Assembly: GCF_943914615.1 (NCBI RefSeq)
Contig: NZ_CALUCS010000019.1
Span: 1-34,073 of the forward strand
Direction of reading: 5' to 3'
DNA: 34,073 nucleotides
Origin: an uncultured Corynebacterium sp.
GTDB lineage: Bacteria; Actinomycetota; Actinomycetes; Mycobacteriales; Mycobacteriaceae
In this document: piece after piece, positions 24,692 through 33,012 of the stretch
Layout of the letters: each line of letters opens with the position of its first letter
Numbering within the stretch: the stretch's first letter is position 1
Translations under genes and position numbers: made by a program
The notes under the pieces: generated by a model
What the model saw: the letters and a program-made list of their open reading frames with translations, nothing else
Database searches by the model: none
What the model was told of the DNA's origin: nothing

Positions 24692-26347
24692 TTAGAGCAC
24701 TGGTTGGCCTTCCGGATCCGCCTCCATATTGCGCAATTCGGCAGGTACATCGGTGTCCGCCGAGGTTGCGTTGTCGTTCGTCTGCGGGTCGTTCGGGCGG
24801 GCAGTGTTGTGGTTATCTCCATTGCCACCGTTGCCGCCCTGACCACCATTGCCGCCGTTGTCGTTGCCGTTGCCGCGCCCGCCACCGTTCGGGATGGTCG
24901 GCAAGGTGGGGAACGAAGGCTCTCGCTCGTCGGAGGTCTCCGGCGGTTCCGGCGTGGTCTCAGTCCCCGGTGCGGGTTCCGAACCATCTGTCGTGTCCGT
25001 CGGCCCTGGGTTAACCGGCGCGGGGACGTTGCCATCCGGGTTAGCCGGCTCTCCTTCCTCCTCCGTCGGACTGGTCGTGACCTCGTTGGTTACGGTCATT
25101 GTCGATGGATTAGGCGCTTCTTCGTCGCCACCGTTCGTCAGCAGGAAGGTGGCCAGCGCAAGCGCGAGGATGCTCACCAAAGCCAGCATCGCGATGATCA
25201 AGCGGTTCTTTTTTGGTGACGCCCCCTGCGCCCCACCCGTTCCGCGCGCCATCGTGGGGTAGCCCGTGCCCGTGGCCGGGGCACCTGCAGCGACAGCTGG
25301 GCCGGGGGAATCAGGGTAGCCGAGACCCTGACCGGGTCCGTGTCCTGATCCCGGCCCATACCCGGGCCCAGGCGCTGAGGGCACTCGAGTCCCCGGCCCG
25401 CTGGCAACGTTGCCTAGCTGCTCGGTCAGCGGGTGCGGCTCGGGGCTTACGTTTGGCACGTTGTGCGGTGACGGGGGTTGCTTCCCCTCGGTCACCATGA
25501 CAGTGGCGGCTACGAGCTCCGCGCCGTCGGCGTAGCGGGTCCGTGGATTTTTGCGGAGGCATACCTTGATCAATTCCCGCAGGTTGGGGTCGATCTCTTC
25601 CGGCAGTTCCGGCGGGGTTTCGGAGATGTGTTTGATCGCCACGGACACGGTGGATTCGCCGGAGAATGGGCGGTAGCCCGCCAGCATCTCGAAGCCGACT
25701 ACGCCCAAGGAGTACACGTCGCTGGCCGGGCCGACCTGGTCGCCCTGAGCCTGCTCGGGGGAGACGTACTGGGCGGTACCAACCACCATGCCCGTGCGGG
25801 TCAACGGCACTGCGGCGGCAGCCTTGGCAATGCCAAAGTCCGTGATCTTCACGAACCCATCGGAGGTGATGAGCAGGTTGCCTGGTTTAATATCGCGGTG
25901 CACCAGTCCGGCTTCGTGGATAGCCATTAGCCCCGCAGCAGTTTGCGTCAATACGTCCAGCGCCAGGTTCTGCGGCAGCGAGGATTCGCGCGAGAGCACA
26001 TCGGCCAGGGACTCACCGCGGATGTACTCCATGATGATGTAGCAAAATACCGTACCGTTGTCCGGATCCTCGACCTCGCCGGACTCGTAGGTGTCAACGA
26101 CGTTAGGGCTGTCGAGATCCTGCGCTGCGGAGGCCTCATTGCGGAAGCGCGCGCGGAACTCTTCGTTTTCTGTGTACTCCGGCTTGAGGATCTTAACGGC
26201 CACGTCGCGCTGCTTTTCGACATCGTGAGCCAGCCACACGGTGGACATGCCACCGCGGCCGATGATCCACTGCAGCTCGAAGCGCTCGCCCAAAAGCCGC
26301 TGCGTCCGCTCGATTTCGGTGCGGTCGGGTTGACGGGAATCGCTCAT
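24692..26347 (-). CDS. pknA: Serine/threonine protein kinase PknA
   Basis: The 551-residue kinase has its catalytic domain at about 20-285: IGRGGMSTVWLA loop, Lys52, HRDIKPGN with Asp152, DFGIAKA with Asp170, and activation-loop Thr183 and Thr185 in LTRTGMVVGTAQY. A Pro/Gly-rich linker follows (about 290-375), then one membrane helix (about 380-403, LIIAMLALVSILALALATFL). The external tail is low-complexity, with Thr/Pro/Glu and then Asn/Gly repeats (GRGNGNDNGGNGGQ), and lacks PASTA domains. PknA acts with PknB on division and envelope targets. ATG 26347 lies three bases after the pbpA stop, so the gene is part of the fhaA-to-pknA operon. Confidence 0.96.
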   Translation of the reverse strand: MSDSRQPDRTEIERTQRLLGERFELQWIIGRGGMSTVWLAHDVEKQRDVAVKILKPEYTENEEFRARFRNEASAAQDLDSPNVVDTYESGEVEDPDNGTVFCYIIMEYIRGESLADVLSRESSLPQNLALDVLTQTAAGLMAIHEAGLVHRDIKPGNLLITSDGFVKITDFGIAKAAAAVPLTRTGMVVGTAQYVSPEQAQGDQVGPASDVYSLGVVGFEMLAGYRPFSGESTVSVAIKHISETPPELPEEIDPNLRELIKVCLRKNPRTRYADGAELVAATVMVTEGKQPPSPHNVPNVSPEPHPLTEQLGNVASGPGTRVPSAPGPGYGPGSGHGPGQGLGYPDSPGPAVAAGAPATGTGYPTMARGTGGAQGASPKKNRLIIAMLALVSILALALATFLLTNGGDEEAPNPSTMTVTNEVTTSPTEEEGEPANPDGNVPAPVNPGPTDTTDGSEPAPGTETTPEPPETSDEREPSFPTLPTIPNGGGRGNGNDNGGNGGQGGNGGNGDNHNTARPNDPQTNDNATSADTDVPAELRNMEADPEGQPVL

Positions 26348-26350
26348 GAC

Positions 26351-27799
26351 CTACTGCTGCTCCTTCTCCGCTGCGTGGATCACGGCTCGACCGATGGGGC
26401 CGGCCACCGAACCACCGGTAGCTGCCCGCCCGCGGTCGCCGCCGTTTTCCACCAGAACGGCAACCGCCACATCGGCGGAGGTGGAAAACGCGATGTACCA
26501 GGCGTGCGGGTCGGAGTTGCGAGAATCCTCGCCGTGCTCGGCGGTACCCGTCTTCGAAGCGATGGAGGCATCGCCGCCGGCCCACTTTTCGGCCTCCACC
26601 ATCAGATCCTTCAACGTATCGGCCGTTTCCTCCGGCACCGCACGCTGAGCCTTCTGCGGCTTGGTGGTTCGCAGGGTGGAAAGATCGCGGCCGGTGATCT
26701 TGCTAACCAGGTAAGGCTTCATGCGCACACCACCGTTGGCGATGGTTGCGGCGATCACCGCATTCTGCAGCGGAGTCAGCGCCACGTCGCGCTGGCCGAT
26801 GGAGGACTGGCCTAGAGCCGCACCGTCCGGGATGTCACCCAGGCGAGAAGGCTCCACCGGCAAGCCCAGGTAGTCGTCCTTTTCCCCGATGCCGAAATTT
26901 TCGGAGATCTTTTTGAACTTATCCGCGCCGTGGCGGGTGGAGATGTCCACGAAGGCGGTGTTGCAGGAACGCTTGAAGGCCTCGCGCAGGGTAGTCGTGC
27001 CGCCGCCACCGCAGGCCGCGCCACCGTAGTTTTCCAGCGTTGTGGCCGTATCCGGCAGGGTGATTTGCGGCGCGGCGGTCACGGAGGTTTCCGGGGTGTC
27101 GCCCTCTTCCAGTGCGGCCGCGGTGGTGATGACCTTGAACGTCGAGCCCGGCGGTTGGATCTGCTGCGTGGAGCGGTTCAACAGCGGGGCGGAATCGTCG
27201 TTGGCGTAGTTTTCAAAGTTCGTCTTGGCCTGCTCGGCCGGCGGGCCGACAATCTGCGCTGGGTCGGCTGAGGGGGTGCTGGCCATCGCCAGCACTTCGC
27301 CCGTGGACGGGCGCAGGGCCACCACGGAACCGGAGTAACCCTTGTTGGCCAACTGGTCGTAGGCCACCTCCTGCACCTGCGGGTTGAGCGTGAGTTCCAC
27401 GTTCGCCCCGCCGGCTTCCTTGCCCGTCAGCATGTCCCACGTGCGGGTGGCGAATAGGGAATCGTCCTCGCCGGTCAGGATGGAGTTCTGGGAAGACTCG
27501 ATACCTGAGGCACCATATTGGTCGGATAGGTAGCCGATCACGGAGCCGTATTTCGCGGACATGTACGGGTACTCGCGGTCGTAGAAGTCGTCGGAATCCT
27601 TCACAGACTTCGCCAGCACCTGGTCGCCGGCGATGATCCTGCCGCGTTCCTTCGATTTGGCCTCTAGGAATTGACGCGAATTCAGCGGATTCTGCGCCAG
27701 CGACTTCTGCTGGAAGGCTTGGATGTAGGTCAGGTTTGCGATGAGGGCGACCACCAAGATGAAGCTAAAGATGGCTACCGCGCGGATAGAGCGGTTCAT
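26351..27799 (-). CDS. pbpA: Penicillin-binding protein PbpA (class B transpeptidase)
   Basis: The 482-residue peptidoglycan transpeptidase has one N-terminal membrane helix (about 8-28, AIFSFILVVALIANLTYIQA) and the penicillin-binding domain outside. Its active-site motifs are in order: STFK with Ser219/Lys222, SCN at 278-280 and KTG at 416-418. LTLNPQVQEVAYDQLANKGYSGSVVALRPSTGEVLAMAS precedes the active site as in mycobacterial PbpA. The start overlaps the rodA stop (ATGA), indicating tight coupling with its polymerase partner. Phosphorylation of PbpA by PknB is known in mycobacteria. Beta-lactams would target it. Confidence 0.96.
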   Translation of the reverse strand: MNRSIRAVAIFSFILVVALIANLTYIQAFQQKSLAQNPLNSRQFLEAKSKERGRIIAGDQVLAKSVKDSDDFYDREYPYMSAKYGSVIGYLSDQYGASGIESSQNSILTGEDDSLFATRTWDMLTGKEAGGANVELTLNPQVQEVAYDQLANKGYSGSVVALRPSTGEVLAMASTPSADPAQIVGPPAEQAKTNFENYANDDSAPLLNRSTQQIQPPGSTFKVITTAAALEEGDTPETSVTAAPQITLPDTATTLENYGGAACGGGGTTTLREAFKRSCNTAFVDISTRHGADKFKKISENFGIGEKDDYLGLPVEPSRLGDIPDGAALGQSSIGQRDVALTPLQNAVIAATIANGGVRMKPYLVSKITGRDLSTLRTTKPQKAQRAVPEETADTLKDLMVEAEKWAGGDASIASKTGTAEHGEDSRNSDPHAWYIAFSTSADVAVAVLVENGGDRGRAATGGSVAGPIGRAVIHAAEKEQQ

Positions 27800-29103
27800 A
27801 CTTCCTCCCTTTCCTTAATGGCCAGGGGCGTGCGGGCGTCATGAGAAATACGAAGAATAATTGCCAACAGTATGTAGTTCGCCAACAGCGACGAACCACC
27901 GTGCGACAGGAACGGCGTGGTGAGGCCGGTCATGGGCAGCAGGCGGGAAATACCACCGGTGACCACGAAAATCTGGATGGCGATCGTCAGCGCCAGACCC
28001 GCGGCGACGAGCTTGCCGTAGGAATCGCGAGCCCGCATGGCCGTGTTGAAGCCGCGCGAGACGAACACCGTGTAGGCCAGTAGCACGGCCGCCAGACCGA
28101 TCAGCCCCAGTTCCTCGCCGATGGCGGCCAGGATGAAGTCGGAGTGCGCGACGGGGATGTTGTTTGGGTAACCCTCGCCCAGGCCGCGTCCGGTCACGCC
28201 GCCGAAGGACATGCCAAACAGGGCCTGGGAGAGCTGGAAGCCGTTGCCGTCGTAGTTCGCCAGAGGGTCGACGAAATTAGACACGCGATCCTGAATCTTC
28301 GCCGAAATTTGGTACACGCCGAATGCGCCGATGAAGGCCAGGCCGAGGCCCAGCACCAGCCAGGAGGCGCGGCCGGTGGCTATGTACAGCATGCCCAGCA
28401 CAGTGCCGAACAGCAGCAGGGCAGGGCCGAAGTCGTTCTGCGCGGCCATGATCATCAGCGCGATGCCCCACACCAGAAACAGCGGGCCCAGGTCGCGCAG
28501 ACGCGGGAACTGCAAACCCAGGAAGGACTTGCCGGCCACGTTGAACAGGCGGCGCTTATTCACCAGCAGTGCGGCGAAGAACAGCAGCAGCATGATCTTT
28601 GCGAACTCGCCGGGTTGGATAGAGAACGGGCCGATGCTGACCCACACTTTTGCGTCCGCGTTCAGGGAGGTAGGCCAGATGATCGGCAGGGCCGTCAGGA
28701 TGAGGCCCGCCAGGCCCAGCAGATAAGAGTAGTTCTGCAGCGAACGGTGGTCTCGCAGGAAGCCAATCACCAGGCAGAACAGGATCACACCCAGGGCGGT
28801 CCACATGATCTGCGACTTCGCCAGCGTGAGGCCCGATCCCAGGTCCAGCCGATAGATCATCACCAGCCCCAGGCCATTGAGCAGGGCAGCGATGGGCAGC
28901 ATGATCTGGTCGGCTTCCGGGGCCGTCCAGCACACCACCAGGTGCGCCACCAGGAAGGTTACGAAGAATCCACCGACCAGGTAGAACACCTCGGAGCTGA
29001 TTTCCTTGCCCTGCGAGATCTCCAGCGCCACGATGGCCAGCAGCAAAACGATGGCGGCCAGCAGCAACAGGCCAGCCTCGGTGCGTCGGCTAAAAAGCTT
29101 CAT
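27796..29103 (-). CDS. rodA: SEDS peptidoglycan polymerase, RodA/FtsW family
   Basis: The 435-residue polytopic membrane protein has about ten to twelve helices. SEDS proteins polymerise lipid II into glycan strands, working with a class B penicillin-binding protein. The conserved segment TGRGLGEGYPNNIPVAHSDFILAAIGEELGLIG includes the essential Asp in HSDF. The C-terminal signature GGISRLLPMTGLTTPFLSHGGSSLLANY is typical. Its position next to pbpA in this cluster makes it the RodA/FtsW-like partner of PbpA. It follows pstP by three bases. Confidence 0.96.
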   Translation of the reverse strand: MKLFSRRTEAGLLLLAAIVLLLAIVALEISQGKEISSEVFYLVGGFFVTFLVAHLVVCWTAPEADQIMLPIAALLNGLGLVMIYRLDLGSGLTLAKSQIMWTALGVILFCLVIGFLRDHRSLQNYSYLLGLAGLILTALPIIWPTSLNADAKVWVSIGPFSIQPGEFAKIMLLLFFAALLVNKRRLFNVAGKSFLGLQFPRLRDLGPLFLVWGIALMIMAAQNDFGPALLLFGTVLGMLYIATGRASWLVLGLGLAFIGAFGVYQISAKIQDRVSNFVDPLANYDGNGFQLSQALFGMSFGGVTGRGLGEGYPNNIPVAHSDFILAAIGEELGLIGLAAVLLAYTVFVSRGFNTAMRARDSYGKLVAAGLALTIAIQIFVVTGGISRLLPMTGLTTPFLSHGGSSLLANYILLAIILRISHDARTPLAIKEREEV

Positions 29104-29106
29104 AGG

Positions 29107-30678
29107 TTACTTCACCTCGCGGCAGGAGACTCCGGGGGTCGTGAGGTCTTCGGGCGCTTCGCTCTTCTTTGAGTTGTCTTTGCTGTCCTTCTTGTCCTTG
29201 GCTTTGTCGCTCTTGCTTCCGTCCGCCGGCACCCGCGTCACACAAACCGGCAGCGTCTGCTCCGCCAAACGGTTGACCTGGCCGGTGACCTTGTCGTAGG
29301 AATCCTCCGGCAGGTCCGACAGTGCTCCCTGCGCCGCCGGAGTCAGATCGGAGGTCTTAAACAGGTGGCAATCGCCGCCCGCACCCGGATCCACGAAGGT
29401 CGCCTTGCCTTCGTCGTCCAGGCAGACGTCCTGGTGCACAGAGTTCAGTTTGAGCCCCATTACGGAAGAATCAGTGCCGTTCATCACCTTAATCTGCGAG
29501 TTATCCGCGGTGACGTAGTACGTGTCCTTCACTCGCTGGTACATCACATAGGTCACCGCGCCACCCGCCAGCACAATGGCCAGAATGATCGCCAGGGTCA
29601 CCCACAGCCCGCGCCGGGATTTCTTCGGCTCTTTGGCCGCACTGGGCTCTGCATCGCCTGCGCCGTGACCGTCGCCGTGGACATTGTTGCCTTTACCTGT
29701 GCGATCGTGGCCACCGTTGGCCGTCGCAGGTTCGGGTTCGTCGTCTTCCTCATCGCTTTTTGGTGACGCCGCCGTCGTTGTCGACAGCCCTTGAATTGCC
29801 GCTGCGCGGGCTGCCGAAGAATTCGGTCGTGGCATATCCACTGCCTCACCTGCAATAGCTCCCGCCATCACCGGACGGGGTGGCAGGGTGAGCTCCGGGT
29901 CTGTCGGGGCGTTGGAGTCGGCGTCAAAACCAACAACATCGGCAACAACAACGGTGACGTTGTCCGGGCCGCCACCACGCAGTGCCATCTCAACGAGCTT
30001 GCGGGCAGCCTTCTCCGGGGTACCACGGGAGAGAACCTCGCGGATCGTGTCGATACTGACGGGATCCGAAAGCCCGTCGGAGCAGAGCATGAAGCGGTCG
30101 CCGACCTGCGTTTTTTCGCGCCATAGAGTCGGCTCGACGGGGCGGCCGGTGAGGGCCTTGAGAATGAGGGAACGCTGCGGGTGGCTGCTTACATCCGCGG
30201 GGTCGAGCTTGCCCTCATCGACGAGGGACTGAACGAATGTGTCGTCCTTGGTGACCTGGCGCAGCTCGCCGTCACGCAGGCGGTAGCCACGGGAATCGCC
30301 GATGTGGCAGATGGCGACCTCGTCCTCGCGGAAAAGCATGGAGGTCAGAGTGCAGCCCATGCCGTCCAAGTTTGGGTGCTCGTCGACGTGTGCGGCGATG
30401 TCCTGATTGCCCTCGTCCGTGGCCGTGGCCAGTAGATTCTCCAGCTGATCGCGGTTGTTAGGCTCGTCGATCAGTGGGGAATCCAGAGGGCTGAGAGCAT
30501 TAATGAGGAACTGGGAGGCAACCTCGCCGGCGGCGTGGCCACCCATGCCGTCAGCCAAAGCCAGCAGACGCGGGCCGGCATAGGCAGAGTCTTCGTTATT
30601 GCCGCGAACCAGGCCACGGTCAGAGCACGCCGCGTAGTTCAGAGTGCGCCCGATGTTTCCGTTTTTACCCTCGGTCAT
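29107..30678 (-). CDS. pstP: PP2C-type serine/threonine phosphatase PstP
   Basis: The 523-residue metal-dependent phosphatase reverses PknA/PknB phosphorylation. The PP2C domain spans about 10-245: SDRGLVRGNNEDSAY, LALADGMGGHAAGEVAS, MLCSDGLSD and GGPDNVTVVVADV carry the metal-binding Asp residues. A linker with low-complexity acidic and His/Gly-rich parts follows, then a membrane helix (about 353-378, LWVTLAIILAIVLAGGAV), an extracytoplasmic domain and a Lys/Asp/Ser-rich tail ending TPGVSCREVK. ATG 30678 overlaps the fhaB stop (ATGA). The product is longer at the C-terminus than a bare PP2C and typical of actinobacterial PstP. Confidence 0.95.
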   Translation of the reverse strand: MTEGKNGNIGRTLNYAACSDRGLVRGNNEDSAYAGPRLLALADGMGGHAAGEVASQFLINALSPLDSPLIDEPNNRDQLENLLATATDEGNQDIAAHVDEHPNLDGMGCTLTSMLFREDEVAICHIGDSRGYRLRDGELRQVTKDDTFVQSLVDEGKLDPADVSSHPQRSLILKALTGRPVEPTLWREKTQVGDRFMLCSDGLSDPVSIDTIREVLSRGTPEKAARKLVEMALRGGGPDNVTVVVADVVGFDADSNAPTDPELTLPPRPVMAGAIAGEAVDMPRPNSSAARAAAIQGLSTTTAASPKSDEEDDEPEPATANGGHDRTGKGNNVHGDGHGAGDAEPSAAKEPKKSRRGLWVTLAIILAIVLAGGAVTYVMYQRVKDTYYVTADNSQIKVMNGTDSSVMGLKLNSVHQDVCLDDEGKATFVDPGAGGDCHLFKTSDLTPAAQGALSDLPEDSYDKVTGQVNRLAEQTLPVCVTRVPADGSKSDKAKDKKDSKDNSKKSEAPEDLTTPGVSCREVK

Positions 30679-31172
30679 GCGTCCATCCTCACGTGGGTTT
30701 GGCCGATGCGGATTTCCATACCGGCGGAAAGCTTAACGGGCTGGTCCAGGCGCTCGTTACCGATCCAGGTGCCATTGCGGGAGTCGAGGTCTTCGACGTA
30801 CCAATCCGAGCCCCGACGGATCAGACGCGCATGAGTACCGGAGGCAAAGTCGTCCTCCAACACCAAAGTGCACGACTGTGAGCGACCAATGGAGACATCC
30901 TGATATCCCTTGAGGTTCAGTGTGGTGCCGGTCAGCGGGCCACTGGTGAGCTCTAGGGAATGAGGCGCCTTGTGCCTGCGGAAAGCATGTCCGGAAGAAG
31001 AGGGTTCGTTCATAGGGCCTCCGTATCCCGCCGCGATGGGAGCCATCCCAGCAGGAGCCAAGCCGGAGGTACGATCCGCATCCTTCTTGAGGGAGCGAAC
31101 AGTCATCCAGATGAAGAACCACAGCAAAAGCAGCAGGCCAATCTTGACCAGCAAAAGCAGTGTGGTCTGCAC
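30675..31172 (-). CDS. fhaB: FHA-domain membrane protein FhaB
   Basis: The 165-residue product has one N-terminal membrane helix (about 3-24, TTLLLLVKIGLLLLLWFFIW), a linker, and a C-terminal FHA domain (about 80-165) that binds phospho-threonine. The FHA signature is complete: IGRS, S/T-x-x-H as SGTHARL, and SRNGTWIGN. The start is GTG 31172 because GAGGAG lies nine bases upstream and the sequence from there (VQTTLLLLVKIG) aligns with mycobacterial FhaB. The frame upstream is open for 20 codons without homology. FhaB (FipA) links kinase signals to division and PbpA/RodA. It is coupled to pstP by overlap. Confidence 0.94.
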   Translation of the reverse strand: MQTTLLLLVKIGLLLLLWFFIWMTVRSLKKDADRTSGLAPAGMAPIAAGYGGPMNEPSSSGHAFRRHKAPHSLELTSGPLTGTTLNLKGYQDVSIGRSQSCTLVLEDDFASGTHARLIRRGSDWYVEDLDSRNGTWIGNERLDQPVKLSAGMEIRIGQTHVRMDA

Positions 31173-31294
31173 GGTATTCAACTCCTCGAACCACTCATTA
31201 AACACGGGCGCACACAGCCCCGTGGGGCACATGTGTATGTGAATAGCCTAGTTTAGATGACCCTGAAGGAGTAGGGCAGAAAGGAAAAATAGGG

Positions 31295-32395
31295 TTAGTG
31301 GAACTCCACACCGATCTCGGAATGGCCCAGGGAAATCACGTCACCGCTGGCCAGCAGCCAGTTTTCGATCGGGGTGCCGTTAACGGAGGTGCCGTTGGTG
31401 GACTGCAGATCTGTCAGCACGGCATCGTAGCCATCCCAGGTGATGTCTGCGTGCTGGCGGGAAACACCAGTATCGGGGATACGCAGATCCACCCCGTTGC
31501 CACGCCCGATAATGTTGCTGCCCTTGCGTAGCTCGTAGGTGCGGTCGGAGCCATCGTGCAGGGTGAGGGTGACCCGCAGTTCGTTCTCACCGCCGTCCGC
31601 GCCCACGCCTCCGCGTACGGGGGAGGGAGTGGACTGCACAATGACTTCGGTGCCCGGGTAGCTCTCCGGACGCTCGAAATCATTGCCTTCCTGCTGGTTT
31701 TGCCAGTCCTGCTGGTTTTGCACGACACTTTCCTTCTGTTCGTCCTGGGCTTGGTGGTCTTGGGGCTCCCAAGATTCCTGGGGCTGCTGGGATGCTGGGG
31801 ATGCCGGGGCTGCTGGGGACTCAGAATCTTCCTCTTGCTGTGCCTGATCCGTCCACTGGTTGCGCGCGAAATCCGGGGCGGCGCGGTGCACACCTGCCGC
31901 GCTGGCTGCACGGCCATCCGCCGACGAAACCAGATCCCCTAGAGACCGTTCGGAGCTGGGCGCTTGGGCATCCTCACCAATCGCGACGTTTGCGCTGGAG
32001 CCATCCTCGGTGCGCGGAACGTCGAAGCGCGCATCGGCACGCATCTGCCCGGAGTGCAAGCCGTTGTGGGCCGAAACGTTCACCTTGACCGGCTCGTTTG
32101 TACGCCAGCCTTGGTTGCGGATGAAGCGGCTCAGCCGATCGCCCATTTCCTCGGCCAGGCGCGGGCGGGACTCGGTGAGGCTTGCGTAGTCGCGGGTGCT
32201 GACGAGCACCTGGAAGTAGCTGGGGGCCAAACGTTGACCTTGGGCATCCGTCATGACGGACTCTTCGGCGTACTGCTTAAGAACTTCGTCGATCTCTGTC
32301 GGAACGACCTCGCCGCCGAAGACACGTGCGAAGCCGTTGTCCAGTCCGCGTTGAAGCGAGCTGTCGAGCTTCTTGAAACGTCCAAACAGACTCAT
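31295..32395 (-). CDS. fhaA: FHA-domain protein FhaA (DUF3662)
   Basis: The 366-residue soluble protein has an N-terminal DUF3662 domain (about 1-115, starting MSLFGRFKKLDSSLQRGLDN). A Gln/Glu/Ser/Pro-rich disordered linker follows (about 120-265, with QQEEDSESPAAPASPASQQ-type stretches). The C-terminal FHA domain (about 270-366) has IGRGNGVDLRIPDTGVSRQH and QSTNGTSVNG. In mycobacteria FhaA binds phosphorylated MviN/MurJ and regulates peptidoglycan synthesis at poles. AGGAGG lies about ten bases before ATG 32395. It heads the operon fhaA-fhaB-pstP-rodA-pbpA-pknA(-pknB), with a 122-bp gap before fhaB that may hold a second promoter. Confidence 0.95.
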   Translation of the reverse strand: MSLFGRFKKLDSSLQRGLDNGFARVFGGEVVPTEIDEVLKQYAEESVMTDAQGQRLAPSYFQVLVSTRDYASLTESRPRLAEEMGDRLSRFIRNQGWRTNEPVKVNVSAHNGLHSGQMRADARFDVPRTEDGSSANVAIGEDAQAPSSERSLGDLVSSADGRAASAAGVHRAAPDFARNQWTDQAQQEEDSESPAAPASPASQQPQESWEPQDHQAQDEQKESVVQNQQDWQNQQEGNDFERPESYPGTEVIVQSTPSPVRGGVGADGGENELRVTLTLHDGSDRTYELRKGSNIIGRGNGVDLRIPDTGVSRQHADITWDGYDAVLTDLQSTNGTSVNGTPIENWLLASGDVISLGHSEIGVEFH

Positions 32396-32786
32396 TGTCC
32401 GTAGTCCTCCTGTGTGGTCCTGTGATTCTCCACTGCAGTCGCGTGCCTTAAGTGCCAGGCGCTAGCTCTGCCTGGCGGGCAGCCCAAGAACTTAAGTCAC
32501 GGGCGCCGGTTGGCAAGTTATGCTTTATAGCTAAACCCCGAGGCTGCGAGTCCATGGCGGGGTTACCCTGCGCGAAAAATCAGTCACATTGCGAGTGTTT
32601 AGTTGGCCATTATAGGGGTAGTGGCGGGCCACGTGCATTTTCTTGCAGGTCAGATGTGTTTTTTGGAAGCGTGCGTGCATCGTGCTAGAGTTTCATTTCG
32701 TTGCCAGCGAGCATCGCTCCTGAAAAGGAATGTGCGGCTTTAGCAGGCAAGACAGTGTAAAGACCATGTGTCCTACATAGTCGCTC
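32396..32786. promoter_or_regulatory. Intergenic region between fhaA and tRNA-Leu
   Basis: These 391 bases show no convincing gene. They must hold the leftward promoter of the fhaA-pknB operon and the rightward promoter of tRNA-Leu. GCCAGGC (32454-32460) and GCCTGGC (32470-32476) form an inverted repeat with a nine-base loop inside the probable fhaA 5' leader. CTTAAG occurs on either side (near 32447 and 32491). Beyond this I see nothing specific. Confidence 0.4.
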
Positions 32787-32869
32787 GGGCGAGTGGCGGA
32801 ATGGCAGACGCGCTGGCTTCAGGTGCCAGTGTCCTTCGGGACGTGGGGGTTCAAGTCCCCCTTCGCCCA
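32787..32869 (+). tRNA. tRNA-Leu (CAG)
   Basis: The acceptor stem pairs GGGCGAG (32787-32793) with TTCGCCC (32862-32868), with one G-U pair. The anticodon stem CTGGC/GCCAG holds loop TTCAGGT with anticodon CAG at 32820-32822. A long variable arm (GTCCTTCGGGAC-like) marks it as a class II tRNA. CCA is not encoded. tRNA-Leu beside fhaA is conserved in related genomes. Confidence 0.97.
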
Positions 32870-32895
32870 CAGCAAGCAGTTGAACAAACTGCACT

Positions 32896-32947
32896 ACCGG
32901 AGTTAACAAACCCGAAAGGGAATGTTACCTCCGGTTTCTTTCGTTTT
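32896..32947 (+). terminator. Rho-independent terminator of tRNA-Leu
   Basis: ACCGGAGTTAACA (32896-32908) pairs with TGTTACCTCCGGT (32923-32935) over 12 of 13 positions; the 13-base loop contains CCCGAAAGGG, itself able to pair. A T-rich tract TTTCTTTCGTTTT follows directly. This is the clearest intrinsic terminator in the window. Confidence 0.85.
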
Positions 32948-32999
32948 CTGGTGTCTAAGAGTCGAGGATTGCAGGTGCGTGGATTCGAACAGATTGTCC

Positions 33000-33005
33000 T
33001 AAACT
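33000..33005 (+). promoter_or_regulatory. -10 box (TAAACT) for the leaderless NUDIX-LOG gene
   Basis: TAAACT ends seven bases before ATG 33013, and the short gap (TGCACGC) has no ribosome site. This implies transcription starting at the ATG. Confidence 0.5.
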
Positions 33006-33012
33006 TGCACGC

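Noticed and set aside
28144..29172. 342-codon frame antisense to rodA
   Set aside because: It is Gln/His/Ala-rich shadow coding; rodA on the other strand is unambiguous.
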